A stretch of DNA of 64,000 nt from Pyrenophora tritici-repentis. Taxonomy: Eukaryota; Ascomycota; Dothideomycetes; Pleosporales; Pleosporaceae. Location: contig NC_089395.1 in NCBI RefSeq assembly GCF_003171515.1, forward strand, positions 2,993,013-3,057,012, given 5' to 3'. Position 1 is the stretch's first letter; every line of letters begins with the position of its first letter. This document shows, piece after piece, positions 32,708-42,907 of this stretch. The notes beneath the pieces are model-generated. The model saw only the letters and a program-made list of their open reading frames with translations. It was not told where the DNA came from and searched no databases. A program made the translations under genes and the position numbers.

Positions 32708-35437
32708 AGTGATCGGAATGGTCTGGTCTGGTCTGGTCTGAGGGTACAGACCAGACCAGACCAGGTGCTTACATAAGGACCGGTCCGACCAGACCGGTCC
32801 GACCAACAAGACCGCCAAGAATGAGGCTGAAGCAAAGAAGGAAGCCGAGGAAATGTGTTTTACTACTGACTGTCAATCTAGTCGTCTTCGTTCTCACTAT
32901 CCTCGATATCGCTGTTCCCCTCAGCTTGGGGCTTTCCATACCAGGCCCGGAGACACTCGCACGCTTCTATAATATCTGCCTTCAGCCTACCACGGCGATC
33001 GACGATAGTAAGCTTCGCGCTACTAAAAAGACGTTCGCATTCATCCGACATAGGCGAGATCGCAAACATGTCTAGAGCGAAGCGAGCGAGATCTCGTTGG
33101 GAGTCGTAGCGAGATAGCCAGTACGCAATAGCCTCATTGCAACCTGCCTCTTCGTTATGAAGCCGGTCAGTAGAGATGTATTGTTCATACAAATCAGTTG
33201 TAGAAACTGGAGCGTCTATTCGAATGCGCTTATGTTCCCGCTGGCGATCAAATGCTGGGTCAGGATCTCTCTCCTTCCTGGCTGGTGGTGGCAGCATCTC
33301 GACAGGGTACCTTCCCTTATACTCTGTCTCCCAGAGATGCTTCACCGCTAATTGTGCGTTTTCAAACCACCTCTTCTTCTCTTCGTCGCCATGAAGAACC
33401 CACTCTTGCCTGAACCATCCCCACTTGCGATATGGATCAAGGATTTGAGCCGCATAATATGCCGGTGGAAGGTCAGTATCTTCAGGGAATCGATTTTGCC
33501 AATTCAGCTGCTGATTGTTATAGTACTCAACGCACTTTAACCAAGCAGCATCAGCGCAGCCTTGAAGGTACTTCCATGTAAAGTTGTTATCGTCCTCAGT
33601 GTGGATGTCGTGGTAGTGATCCTTCGTCTCGCTTATCTCCCGGAGAAGGCAGTCCAAAGTTGAAAACCAGTCCGCAAGTGACGTCTTCTTACCTTCAGAA
33701 AGCAAAGTTGCAGCATAGAAGTCTTTGAGAGCGAGTTCAATCTTTTCAAGCTCAAACCAGTGCTGTCCATCAAGCTTAAAGTTCGCGATCCCTACGGAGC
33801 CCTTTCCAGGTACATGACGAGCCGAGAAGAGCTCTAAACGTTCTCGAACATTTAATGCACGTGTAATCGAATAAAACCATGAGTTCCAGCGGGTCGAGTT
33901 GTTCTGGATAAGCTCAAGCCCGTCGAATTGCGAAAGATCTCCGCCGATAATAATTGTAGCAAACTCCTCACGCCGTTGTGGAGTAAGCCTGATGTATCGC
34001 ACCAGGTTGTGAAGACGACCCAAACATCCGAACTTCTTCCAGAGCTCTTCCACCTTCGTATAGTCGCCACGTTGATGATGCTTCTCCAGCTTCGCAAGAT
34101 ACTTCTCACAGTTTCGCCCCATAAGGAACGCCTGGCAACAGAGGTTGATGACATGGCCCAAGCAACGCAGCCGGCGATGACGACGTTGTTTTGACTTCAT
34201 CCATGGGCAGAGATCCTTGAGTATAAACTCAACAGCGGTATCATTTGCCGAGGCATTATCCAGCATAAAGTATCCAATCTGATCTCCGCTAATGTCGTAT
34301 TCTTCCAGCAATTCAAGGACCACCGATCCAAGATTCTCTCCAGTATGTTCGCCGTATATACGTCGCATACCTAAAGCGGTAACACGTCGCATGCCGGTAG
34401 TATCAATCCACATAGCGACGACGCCTAGGATAGCGTAAGGGTTTGGTGAAGTCCAGAGATCAAAGGAGATAGAGATCCTACTCCGTGAATGGTGTAGGTC
34501 CTCCCTAAGCTGTTGCTTCTTCGATATGAATGCATTCATTACCCAGCTTCGGATAGTCTTCGCAGCCTTCGGGAGGTGGTTGAGTAGTGCCGGATTTAAA
34601 AAGAGGAGTAGTTCACGAAAGTACTGGTTCTCTAATTGAAAGAAGGCGATATGGCAGTACACAATCCAACGAATTAGAAGCTCTTTAAACTTCTCTACTG
34701 ACTCCTTCCAGAAAAAGATGCTGGAAGCAGCCCCATCCTTTTGCTGGTCGATTATAGACTTCCGTACAGAACCCTTTCGCTTGATGCCACTCTGGGGATC
34801 AATCTGGTGCTTCTGTTCCAGGTGATTCCGGATCCTAGAAGTGCCATTGATGACAAACAACTCTTGCTTGCTCTTCCCAACCCTGCACTCATGGCAGTAA
34901 TACACCTCTTTCTTATCGCTATCTCGAATGTATTGGAGTCCGTACTTCCAGATGTGTGATGTACCTTGACGGAAATCCTTCCTTGCAATTATTGCACGTT
35001 TCACGTACGTGATACCGCCCTGCACGAACTCATCTGGAGATTCGTGATATTGAATAGGAGTGGGTGATAGTATAGGGGTGGGTGATGACGTGGGGATAGG
35101 AGATGGAGTAAGAGACGTTAAATCTAGTCTTATAATATTCGATGGGGACGGTGAGGTTGGTGTTGAAGGCTCCATAACAATAGTATATAAGTAGGTTGTT
35201 AAGGACTTGATTGTTCTATGTAAGTAGAAGACTTACCTTGATCTTAATGACTCATATTGTGCTAAATTTTCTGGCTAGATTAGTCTAAGATCTAGTCACG
35301 TGGACCTATTTATAGCCGGACCGGTCCGATCATCTAGACCGGTCCGACCACGGTCTCAAAAAATCGCCAGACCAGACCAAGTCTTGGCGGTCTAGACCAG
35401 ACCAAGACCAAGTCAGACCAGACCATTCCGATCACTG
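32708..35437 (-). mobile_element. hAT element, family 2, copy C (intact)
   Basis: 2730 bp, terminal repeats CAGTGATCGGAATGG. 8 bp duplication GTTCAACT (32700-32707 and 35438-35445). Inserted in the LINE; the empty site is at about 57748-57755. Subterminal GGTCTGGTCT and ACCGGTCC units flank the gene. Confidence 0.95.
32878..35175 (-). CDS. hAT transposase, intact, 765 residues
   Basis: Single-exon gene. A Ser/Pro/Thr-rich leader (1-45) precedes a BED zinc finger (about 78-130, YYCHECRVG and NHLEQKHQ). The RNase H-like catalytic core shows ISFDLWTSPN, YFMLDNASAND, CLGHVINLCCQ and NNSTRWNSW. The C-terminal hAT dimerisation domain (about 675-750) reads FAISPMSDECERLFSSAK. A CTATAAATAGG TATA-like box lies 135 bp upstream of the ATG (about 35310, minus strand). 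This is the only undamaged copy of the three, so it could drive copies A and B and related MITEs in trans. It differs from the transposase at 11632 throughout; the two belong to different hAT families. Confidence 0.95.
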   Translation of the reverse strand: MEPSTPTSPSPSNIIRLDLTSLTPSPIPTSSPTPILSPTPIQYHESPDEFVQGGITYVKRAIIARKDFRQGTSHIWKYGLQYIRDSDKKEVYYCHECRVGKSKQELFVINGTSRIRNHLEQKHQIDPQSGIKRKGSVRKSIIDQQKDGAASSIFFWKESVEKFKELLIRWIVYCHIAFFQLENQYFRELLLFLNPALLNHLPKAAKTIRSWVMNAFISKKQQLREDLHHSRSRISISFDLWTSPNPYAILGVVAMWIDTTGMRRVTALGMRRIYGEHTGENLGSVVLELLEEYDISGDQIGYFMLDNASANDTAVEFILKDLCPWMKSKQRRHRRLRCLGHVINLCCQAFLMGRNCEKYLAKLEKHHQRGDYTKVEELWKKFGCLGRLHNLVRYIRLTPQRREEFATIIIGGDLSQFDGLELIQNNSTRWNSWFYSITRALNVRERLELFSARHVPGKGSVGIANFKLDGQHWFELEKIELALKDFYAATLLSEGKKTSLADWFSTLDCLLREISETKDHYHDIHTEDDNNFTWKYLQGCADAAWLKCVEYYNNQQLNWQNRFPEDTDLPPAYYAAQILDPYRKWGWFRQEWVLHGDEEKKRWFENAQLAVKHLWETEYKGRYPVEMLPPPARKERDPDPAFDRQREHKRIRIDAPVSTTDLYEQYISTDRLHNEEAGCNEAIAYWLSRYDSQRDLARFALDMFAISPMSDECERLFSSAKLTIVDRRGRLKADIIEACECLRAWYGKPQAEGNSDIEDSENEDD

Positions 35438-35521
35438 GTTCAACTGCAAGTTGCAGTGTAGACTCAGTCGCTGTAATGCTCTTGTTGAGATTGACTTGGA
35501 GGATCCTAATGTTGTTCAACA

Positions 35522-36973
35522 TTAAAATCCTGCGGGGATGCTCTTTGTTACTGCTTGGTAGAGTTCGCACTCTTTGCTGTTTGCAAAGTGGGGCTCTTTG
35601 CAGTTACTACAGTGGGGGAGTGTATGGTTGCAGGGTTTTCCTTTTGTATTACACACTGAGCATTTGTGTGTTGTAGTTGCATGTTCTTCTCCGCACAAAT
35701 TGCATGCTGGTTGGTTTCGGCATCTAGTGGCTGGGTGGCCAAATTGTTGGCAGTTTAGGCATTGGGTAGATGCTGCTATAGGCTTAAACTTTTCGGTGAA
35801 GAGAGTTTGTCCAAGGATTGTAATTCTACCACCAAGTCTGGCTGCGTCTTCGGCTGTTTTGAATGCTATTACAATAGAGCTGTTCTTCTTGTTTTGCCAT
35901 TCTCTTGATATCCAGTATGGGTTGCCAGTAATTTGTAGTCCGTTGTTGTATGCTGGGATTTCTGTGTGGAGTATCTCTAGTGTCTCTGCTCCCTCCCATT
36001 CTGTTGGCACATTATGTACTACTACTTTCGTCCATGATTCTAGTAGTTGTACATTCTTTAGCTCAAACTTTTGATGCCATATATGCTTGTGTTGGACTAG
36101 GTATTCTCCTGAGTAGGTTGGAGTGGTTGTTAGAATAATATTGTTCTTTCTACTTGTTGTTACTTCCTTCACTACTGGGTCTTTGATGCCGCCCTTTGTG
36201 AACTCTTCGTTGATTAGGTCTCTAATCTGGAGTGGTGTGTGAGACGTAGGCTGGGTAAGCGTAAGGACTGCTTGGTAGTAGCTTGCTGGCTTTTTGTTTG
36301 TCTTCTTTTTTGTAGACACTGTAGTCCATGTGTTTCCGTTGTTCTGGGCGGCTACGCTAGCGTATGATGTCTTGTTTTGTTGGGTGTTTTGGGTGTTTTG
36401 GGTGTTTTGGATGTTCTGGGTGTTCTGGTTGTTTGGTTTTTCTTGGTTGTTTGGGTTTTGTGGTCCAGTTGCGGCATTAACAGCTTTCTTTAGTGTCTTT
36501 GTAGCTTGTTGGGAGGCGCTTGTAAGCGTTGCAGTCTGGTACGCAAGCTGTGCTGTAAACTTCTCAGTCATTTGCTGCGTAACCCTGCCTAGTTCCGTAA
36601 AGTCTCTAAAGACGTCCAGTAGTTGTAGTAGTTTGTTTTGGGATAGATGGGATTCGGCCATAGTAGATGCTTGTAGAATTAGGTCCCTTGCCCAGAAGAT
36701 TGCTTGGGTTGAGTCCTTTGCTCTTGGTTTCTTTTCTTGGCTGTTCTGGAATGGGTTTCTCTCTCTTGTAGTTATCTCTGGGGAGAATGCCGCTGGTCTT
36801 TTATTTAGTGGTGGCTGAATAATTAACCTTGGTGTTTCTTGGGTGGTCTGCTCGATGGGTGTTGTTGGGTTGTCTTGGTGCCTTTCGTCGGTCTCCATTT
36901 CGTCGTCCAGTGTGCTTGAGGTCCGGAGGTCTTCTGGTAGCTGGACTACGATAGTGTCGCTATCTGGGGCCAT
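35522..36973 (-). CDS. LINE ORF1 (gag-like, CCHC zinc knuckles), copy 1
   Basis: 483 residues from MAPDSDTIVV. Same protein as 57832-59409 without its 42-residue upstream extension. The C-terminus carries three zinc knuckles (CLNCQQFGHPATRC, CNLCGEEHATTTHKC, CSNCKEPHFANSKEC), which bind LINE RNA. A short QNTQN tandem lies mid-protein. The frame is open, but the element has lost its 5' UTR promoter and ORF2, so a role is unlikely. Confidence 0.85.
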   Translation of the reverse strand: MAPDSDTIVVQLPEDLRTSSTLDDEMETDERHQDNPTTPIEQTTQETPRLIIQPPLNKRPAAFSPEITTRERNPFQNSQEKKPRAKDSTQAIFWARDLILQASTMAESHLSQNKLLQLLDVFRDFTELGRVTQQMTEKFTAQLAYQTATLTSASQQATKTLKKAVNAATGPQNPNNQEKPNNQNTQNIQNTQNTQNTQQNKTSYASVAAQNNGNTWTTVSTKKKTNKKPASYYQAVLTLTQPTSHTPLQIRDLINEEFTKGGIKDPVVKEVTTSRKNNIILTTTPTYSGEYLVQHKHIWHQKFELKNVQLLESWTKVVVHNVPTEWEGAETLEILHTEIPAYNNGLQITGNPYWISREWQNKKNSSIVIAFKTAEDAARLGGRITILGQTLFTEKFKPIAASTQCLNCQQFGHPATRCRNQPACNLCGEEHATTTHKCSVCNTKGKPCNHTLPHCSNCKEPHFANSKECELYQAVTKSIPAGF

Positions 36974-36981
36974 TTTAGCCT

Positions 36982-37199
36982 AACCCAGGGCGCTCAATGG
37001 TACGTTATAATATACCATTTTTTTGTTAGTGCTGAGAAGTACGCGTATGGCGGGTATATACTAGAACCAGGGGTTTATCCCATTAAACTTCAGGAGTACA
37101 TCCCATTTTTAGTCTATAGTCGAAATTACTCCAAATTTAGACATATAACTCAGCATACGTAGACGCACAATCTGACGAATTTACAGCGCAGCAGACTAT
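36982..37199. other. unassigned unique sequence between LINE copy 1 and the helicase promoter
   Basis: AT-rich sequence with no gene and no match elsewhere in the window. It begins TAACCC at the point where the LINE stops. Confidence 0.4.
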
Positions 37200-37339
37200 G
37201 TGGTTCAGGAGCTTAGGGTTTGGTGTTCTTGGTTAGGGTTACGCGTCTGGGGGGTCAGGAGGTCGCGAGGCTCGGCACCCCGCCGCGCGCGCGCCGCCGG
37301 AGTAAGCACCGAGAGAGCGATCAACAGCGCGTGTATATA
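37200..37339 (+). promoter_or_regulatory. promoter of the telomere-linked helicase, separated from its gene by a LINE
   Basis: GC-rich sequence with two telomere-like bits (TTAGGGTTTGG, TTAGGGTTACG at 37212-37243). It ends in GCGCGTGTATATA, which is the LINE target duplication. The other copy of this duplication (43300-43312) continues TAAGAAG, so the original sequence contained a TATATAAG box about 45 bp before the helicase ATG. Confidence 0.65.
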
Positions 37340-37590
37340 TTATTATTATTATTATTCCATTAGAGTCCTTTTTCAGTCAGAGACTATGTAGGACTTTGGC
37401 CGAAGGCCGTTCTATCTTGGTTTTTCTAATTTACATGGTTTTCTGGTATGGTTCGCTAATATGGTTTTTGGCTTTTCTACAAAAGATAGCTTGTATCTGT
37501 TTGTTGCCAGGTGCTAAAGAGCAGTTTGATAAGTAGAAAGAGATGTAGCAGCGGGCTCTTGTGGCAAAGGAGAGGGTTGTGGTTTTAGTT

Positions 37591-40500
37591 TTATACAGTG
37601 TCTCTCTGTAGGTCTTCTGTTGGCTGTCCTAGGTACCATTTTCTTGTTCCTATTCTGGTGCTAGTGATAAAAGCTAGGGTTGCTTCTATACCTATACTAG
37701 TGTGGAGTAGTAGTGGTAGTGTGACTGGGCGATGTTTGATTGTTTGTAGGAGCGTTTTTCGATGGTCTTTGTATAGATGACAGTACAGTAGTAGGTGTTC
37801 TGGCGTTTGGATGTTTTGGCAGGTGCAGCGATTAGAGTCTCGTTTCTTAAATCTCTTTAGGTAGGAGTTGAAGTATCCGTGTCCTAGCTTAAGAGAGTAG
37901 AAGGCGCTAGAGGTTACTCTTTTCGTGTTCTGTGGCATTTGGATGGTTTTGCTGATTTTAAGAGGGTATTTGGCTGAGTAGGTAGCTTTGTTTAGAGCGG
38001 TTGCTCTTGCTTTGTATTTCTCATACTCTTGGCGTTGTTCCGTTTGTTGTATCCTTTTGATTGTCGTGCCCAGGTAGGCAATGCTCTTTGTTGTTGATCT
38101 GGGGTCCTCTTTGGTTGCTCCTTTTGCTAGGTAGTCTGCTCTTTCGTTTCCAACTATATCTGTGTGTCCAGGTGCCCAGAGTAGGTGGATGTTTGCTTGT
38201 TTTCGTCGGATCGTATTTGCCGCTTTTAGACATCGGAGTTGCCAATGCTGTCCTGGGTTATCTGATAGGTTTTTAAGCCTGTAGATTGCTGCTTGGTTAT
38301 CTGCGTAGACCTCAAATTCCTGGTCGGTTGTAGCGTTCTTTGCTGCGTATTCGAATGCTCGTGTGATCCCTTCTAGTTCGCCGTTGTAGACTAGCTGGTA
38401 TTGTCCGATATTAACTGTTTCTGAGTAGATCTCTTGCTGAGTTGAGTTGTAGACTGCTATCCCAACTCCTATTCCTTTTCCTTCTTGTGTTTGCGAGGCG
38501 TCTGAGTATATTGTCGTGTAATTGTCTAGCCTTGTTTTAATGTAGGCTTGGTGCGCATTTGCCTCCTCTTCTTTGGATTTTTGAGAGACTGTTACGGTAT
38601 AGTTTAGAGTATCCCATGGCCTAAACCGGTATGGGATAGTCTGCTCTGTGTCCCTTTTGTTGTTTTTAGGAATTGCGTTAGTAATAGTTTGTAGCTGTCT
38701 GTGCTGGTTTGGTTTCTTTGAGCGTTGGAGATTAGTTGATTGGATCCGAGTTATTGCCTTTGCAATTGGATGGGTGTTGGCTAGCAGGTTTGCTCTGCTT
38801 GCGTAGTTCCGGATAGTTGAGTTAAGCCTAATTGCTGGTGGTAGTAGGCTCGCTTCGAGGCTTGTAGGGACTGTTGGTGCTGTTCTAAACACTCCTAGTG
38901 TTTTTCGACAAGCCAGGTTGTGTAGTGACTGTAGTTTCTTTGTAGCGTAGGGTTGGTTTTGCCAGTATATTTGTGCTCCGTAGTCTGACACGCTGGTTAC
39001 ACATGCTAAGTATAGTTGTCTAATAGCGTGTGTTGATAGGCCGAGTTCAATGTTCGCTAGTCTTCCTAGCCTGTAGAAAGCTTGTCTGGCTTGGCTTACA
39101 CGTATAGACACATGTGATTTGAATGATAGTCGGTTGTCTAGATAGATACCTAGCCACTTGACAGTGTCTTTGTGTTCTATCCGGTCGTTGTTTGGGAGTA
39201 TGAGGGCTCTTTCTATCCTCTCCTTCTTAGCGGTGAAGTGGATTAGCTCTGTTTTGGATGTGTCGAAGATAATGTCTAGCTGCTCTCCCTTGGCAAAGAG
39301 TGTAGCTATCTCTTTTTGCAGTGCTCTTATGTTTTTCTTTAGAGAGGTTGATGAGGTAGTAAGAGATAGGTCGTCGATATACGATAGTTGAAAGCTTTGT
39401 AAGGCTGGGAATAGGTCTCGGATATAGATAAGGAAGAAGATTGGTGATACTGGGCTGCCTTGTGGGATGCCTGCTCTAATCTTGCTAAATTCTTCAATCT
39501 TATTATCGAATGCTAGTCTTAGGGTCCTGTTGGAGAGAAAGGATTTCGCCCAGCAAATTAAGCTAATTGGGAGTCCAAGTTTCTTAAGTCGGTCTAGAAA
39601 TCGGTTGTGTATGACGTGGTCAAAAGCTCCTTTGACGTCCACGAACACTGTGGAAGTAATTTGGCCTTGCTGTTTTTTGTGTTGAATCTGGTCTACTAGG
39701 AGGAGAGCGGCGTCTATTGCAGATTTCTTGTTTCTACCTCCAATTTGTGAGGGGTGTAGGAGGTTTGTGGTTTCTGCTAGACTAGCTAGTCTTTTGGCGA
39801 TAATTCTCTCTAGTACCTTCCCTAGGCTGTTTAAGAGAGTAATTACTCTATAAGCTTTCGGGAGAGAGTAGTCTAGTTTAGATGGTTTTTTGAGAATTGC
39901 TCCTGTAGCTGCTTTCCAGCACCGAGGGTGGTATCCGTAATTGAACAAGATTGAGTAGGCGATGAAGAGGATCTCTGGGTTGAACTTAAACGTAGCGGTT
40001 ATAATATCTTGAGTAATGGCGTCAGGCCCTGGTGTACTACTTTTAACTTTCCTAGAACAGGCTTGTTCTAGTTCAGAAATTGATAGTTGCGGCCAGTCCC
40101 AAATGCTCTCTTGATAGTTTAGAAAGCTTGGTAGTTCTGCTGTTGGAGGAGGAGGGAACAGTGCTTTTCTAAAGGCCTTGCACTTTCCTTTGAATGTTTT
40201 CTCTAGTATCTCTCCATGGATAGGTGGAATCTTTTCGACCTTTTGATCCTTTGTGTATGCCATAGCTTTGTAGATAGACTGTGGGGTTTCTTGTTCTAGA
40301 AAGCTATTCCAATGTCTCTTCTTGGCATCCTTGATTGCTCTTGCGTAGGTGTTCCGCGCTATTAAGAAGTCTTTCTTGAATAGATATGCCTCTTGGATGG
40401 ACAACTGTTGCAATTGTTGTGTGTAGACTCTTTGGCAGTGAGTAAGCTCTCTTCTTAGCTTAGTAAGCTCCTGGTTCCACCAGGGTTTTGGTTTAGGACC

Positions 40501-41481
40501 TAGTTTGACTTTTGGGATTGCTTTGTCAGCTGCTAGTTGGATAACTTGCGTAATTGCTTCCCCTATCTCCTCTAGTTTGCTTTGAAGCTCCTGGTCCTCT
40601 TCTAGAATTAGATTCTTGCAATCTTGTTTCCTAGGGTCGTTTATCTCGCTTATGTGCTGTAGCGTGATGTTGTTTTGAATAGCCTCGTTTAGGGTTTTTT
40701 GAAAAAGTGGCCAATCCGCCTTTTTTGTGTTAAACTTGCGTTGGTTTATTGGATTGTCTACTTGGTCGGTGTCTGATCGAATTGAGAAGAGTAGGCCGTA
40801 GTGGTCAGATCCAGTCTCCGTAGTGACTTGCCAGTCAATAGCTTTGTCAGCTAGGTCTGGGGTAACTAGGGATAGGTCTAAAACTGATTCTCTTGATAGG
40901 TGTGGCCTAAAGAAAGTGCCCGTTCCTGGTGTGTTTAGAAGGCTAAGGTTTTGGCTTTCTATCCATTCTACAAATGGGGGTGCTCCTGGGCTCGTCGATG
41001 TGCATAGTGGGTCCCACCACGGGTGGTGCTCATTTGCGTCTAGGAGTAGAATAGATGACTCTGGTAGTCTTGTGTTTGTGTTTAGAAGAACTCTTGGGAT
41101 AGTCTTTATATCTCCTATACCTCTCTCGTTGTATAGGTTGAAGATATTAAACTTATGGTTTCCTTTCTGTACTACTAGTGCTATAGCGTCTGGATCTGAC
41201 GTAAAACCTTCTAGTAGGTGGGTTTCTGCTAATAGCGTTCTAGAGATATAGAATAGCACTCTAGGGCGGAGTTTTGGTTCGGATTGTGGGAGAATTTGGA
41301 GGTATGCTGCGTGGCTAGTGGACCTAGTATCAGCGTAGTCGTTGTTTCTTGTTGGTGTGAGCCAAGGCTCTTGGACTGCAATTATATCAACCCTTAGTTC
41401 GACAGCTAGTTGAAGAGTAGACTCTGTAGCCTGGATACTCTTATTCAGATTCGCTTGGAGAATCTTAATGCTGTCTAACAT
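37591..41481 (-). CDS. LINE ORF2: endonuclease, reverse transcriptase, RNase H (1296 aa)
   Basis: From MLDSIKILQANLN. An AP-type endonuclease occupies the first 230 residues (QEPWLTPTRN, DANEHHPWWD, TGSDHYGL). The reverse transcriptase lies at about 490-770 (TPGPDAI, VDVKGAFDHV, AGIPQGSPVSPI, LSYIDDLSL with the catalytic DD near residue 700). RNase H follows at about 985 (IYSDASQT, YADNQAAI, WAPGHTDIVGNERAD). A CCHC-like C-terminus (CTCQNIQTPEHLLLYC) ends it. The start overlaps the ORF1 stop in ATGTTAG, suggesting coupled termination and reinitiation. No lesion seen. The enzyme nicks DNA and copies LINE RNA at the target. Confidence 0.95.
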   Translation of the reverse strand: MLDSIKILQANLNKSIQATESTLQLAVELRVDIIAVQEPWLTPTRNNDYADTRSTSHAAYLQILPQSEPKLRPRVLFYISRTLLAETHLLEGFTSDPDAIALVVQKGNHKFNIFNLYNERGIGDIKTIPRVLLNTNTRLPESSILLLDANEHHPWWDPLCTSTSPGAPPFVEWIESQNLSLLNTPGTGTFFRPHLSRESVLDLSLVTPDLADKAIDWQVTTETGSDHYGLLFSIRSDTDQVDNPINQRKFNTKKADWPLFQKTLNEAIQNNITLQHISEINDPRKQDCKNLILEEDQELQSKLEEIGEAITQVIQLAADKAIPKVKLGPKPKPWWNQELTKLRRELTHCQRVYTQQLQQLSIQEAYLFKKDFLIARNTYARAIKDAKKRHWNSFLEQETPQSIYKAMAYTKDQKVEKIPPIHGEILEKTFKGKCKAFRKALFPPPPTAELPSFLNYQESIWDWPQLSISELEQACSRKVKSSTPGPDAITQDIITATFKFNPEILFIAYSILFNYGYHPRCWKAATGAILKKPSKLDYSLPKAYRVITLLNSLGKVLERIIAKRLASLAETTNLLHPSQIGGRNKKSAIDAALLLVDQIQHKKQQGQITSTVFVDVKGAFDHVIHNRFLDRLKKLGLPISLICWAKSFLSNRTLRLAFDNKIEEFSKIRAGIPQGSPVSPIFFLIYIRDLFPALQSFQLSYIDDLSLTTSSTSLKKNIRALQKEIATLFAKGEQLDIIFDTSKTELIHFTAKKERIERALILPNNDRIEHKDTVKWLGIYLDNRLSFKSHVSIRVSQARQAFYRLGRLANIELGLSTHAIRQLYLACVTSVSDYGAQIYWQNQPYATKKLQSLHNLACRKTLGVFRTAPTVPTSLEASLLPPAIRLNSTIRNYASRANLLANTHPIAKAITRIQSTNLQRSKKPNQHRQLQTITNAIPKNNKRDTEQTIPYRFRPWDTLNYTVTVSQKSKEEEANAHQAYIKTRLDNYTTIYSDASQTQEGKGIGVGIAVYNSTQQEIYSETVNIGQYQLVYNGELEGITRAFEYAAKNATTDQEFEVYADNQAAIYRLKNLSDNPGQHWQLRCLKAANTIRRKQANIHLLWAPGHTDIVGNERADYLAKGATKEDPRSTTKSIAYLGTTIKRIQQTEQRQEYEKYKARATALNKATYSAKYPLKISKTIQMPQNTKRVTSSAFYSLKLGHGYFNSYLKRFKKRDSNRCTCQNIQTPEHLLLYCHLYKDHRKTLLQTIKHRPVTLPLLLHTSIGIEATLAFITSTRIGTRKWYLGQPTEDLQRDTV

Positions 41482-42907
41482 TCTGTTGTATATTGGTTCT
41501 CCTTGTTTGTTATAGCTGCGAGGACTTCACAGTCTCTGCTATTAGCAAAGTGAGGTTCTTTGCAGTTTGAGCATTTTGGGAGTGTATGGATACAAGGCTT
41601 CCCACTTGTCGTGCAGGTGGAGCATTTATGCTGCGATGTAGGGTGGGTCCCCGCACATAGCTGGCATGCTGTTTGGTTCCGGCATTTAAGCTTTGTATGG
41701 CCAAAGCCTTGGCAGTTGTCGCATTGGGTAGTAGCTGGAATACTTCTGTACTTTTCAGTACGGAGGCTCTCTCCAAGGATAATGATCCTCGCTCCTAGTT
41801 TCTTTGCTTCAGCTTCTGTTTTAAAAGCAATAACAATAGAGCTGTTTTGCTTGTTCTTCCAGTCTTTTGTAAGCCAGTAGGAGTTACCAACTATTTGTAG
41901 TCCTTTGTTGTATGTAGGGATTTCAGTTTGAAGGATTTCTAGCGTGTCTGCTCCTTCAAAGGTTGTAGGGACGTTGTGGACTATGACTTTTGTCCAAGAT
42001 TCTAGTGGTTGAGCGTGTTTGATGTTAAAGAGATCCATCCAGATGTTGGATTGCTGGAGAAGGAATTCTCCAGAGTATCCGCTTGTAGTAGTAAGTATGA
42101 GATTGTTTCTCTTACTAAGAGCTGCTAGTTGGATAACAGGTCCTGCAATGCCAGCTTTTTGGAATGCCTCGTTGATTTTGTTTCGTGCTTGGAGCGGGTT
42201 GATGGTTTGGTTTTCCTCTAGTGTTGCAACTATTTGATAGTGCGTAATTAGTTTCTTAGGCGTTGGCTTTTTCTTTGGGGCTACAGTCGTCCAAGTGGCG
42301 TTCTTTGATGGTTGAGCTGCAATTGTTGCGTATGATTGGGGAGCATTTGTGTTTGTTGTCGTTGTTGCTACTGCTACTGTTTGGTTGTTTTGACCAGCTA
42401 CTGTGGCTGTTGCCTTCTTTAATGTCTTTGCTGCTTTTTCTGAAGCGTTTGCTAGAGTAGCTGAGTGGAAGGCGAGCTTGGCAGATAGTTTGTCCGAGAT
42501 CTGGTTTGTAACTCTCCTTTTTCCGTGTAGTCTCTAAATACGTCTAGTAGTTCGAGTAGCTTGTTTTGCTCTTCATATGAGTTGGTCATAATAGAGGCTT
42601 GGAGGATCAGGTTTCTAGCCCATTGGATTGCCTGTTCTGGATCTTTTGCGGTTGGTTTATCAGAGTCATTCTTTTGGAATGGATTTCTTCCAGTTCTGTC
42701 GTATACAGGAGAGAAGAGGGCTGGTCGTTTGTTCATGATTGGGACTAGTCGTTCGGGTGGGTTAGGTTGAGTTTGGGTTGGGGTCGCTGGTGTCTGGTCC
42801 TCTTCTATACCCATTTGGATATCATTTTCGAGATAGATTGCGGTATTAGTGCTGTTTCCGCTTGCCTCTGGGATCTGCACTATGATATTGTCGCTGTCTG
42901 GCGGCAT
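41475..42907 (-). pseudogene. LINE ORF1 (gag-like), single frameshift
   Basis: Start MPPDSDNIIVQIPE at 42907. The frame shifts near 42510 (after KGELQTRSRTN). Downstream, the other frame continues without stops to the zinc knuckles (CDNCQGFGHTKLKC, CQLCAGTHPTSQHKC, CSNCKEPHFANSRDC) and the stop at 41475. The sequence is otherwise colinear with the LINE 1 ORF1. A sequencing error is possible. Confidence 0.85.

Larger units (their letters stand above)
28783..35522 (-). pseudogene. LINE ORF2 (endonuclease, reverse transcriptase, RNase H), broken
   Basis: Same protein as 53966-57832 but with four lesions. The hAT element is inserted at 32708-35445 including one duplication. A base is missing near 31070 (ACCCCAA against ACCCCCAA). 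A MITE lies at 30015-30142. A base is missing near 29440 (GTCCGGG against GTCCCGGG). Reading frames that survive are 31038-32492, 30091-31029, 29421-30029 and 28783-29214. Not functional. Confidence 0.9.
28531..36981 (-). mobile_element. Tad1-like LINE, copy 1 (5'-truncated, heavily interrupted)
   Basis: Minus orientation with a (TTA)n 3' tail at 28531-28550. Nearly identical to the intact copy at 53719-59508. The 5' UTR is missing beyond 36981, where an unrelated sequence starts with AACCC. Interrupted by a MITE (30015) and a hAT element (32708). No matching target duplication, so the 5' end was probably lost by rearrangement. Confidence 0.92.

Noticed and set aside
37598..41251. Plus-strand open frames across the LINEs and hAT elements
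   Set aside because: They are antisense shadows of the well-supported minus-strand polyproteins.
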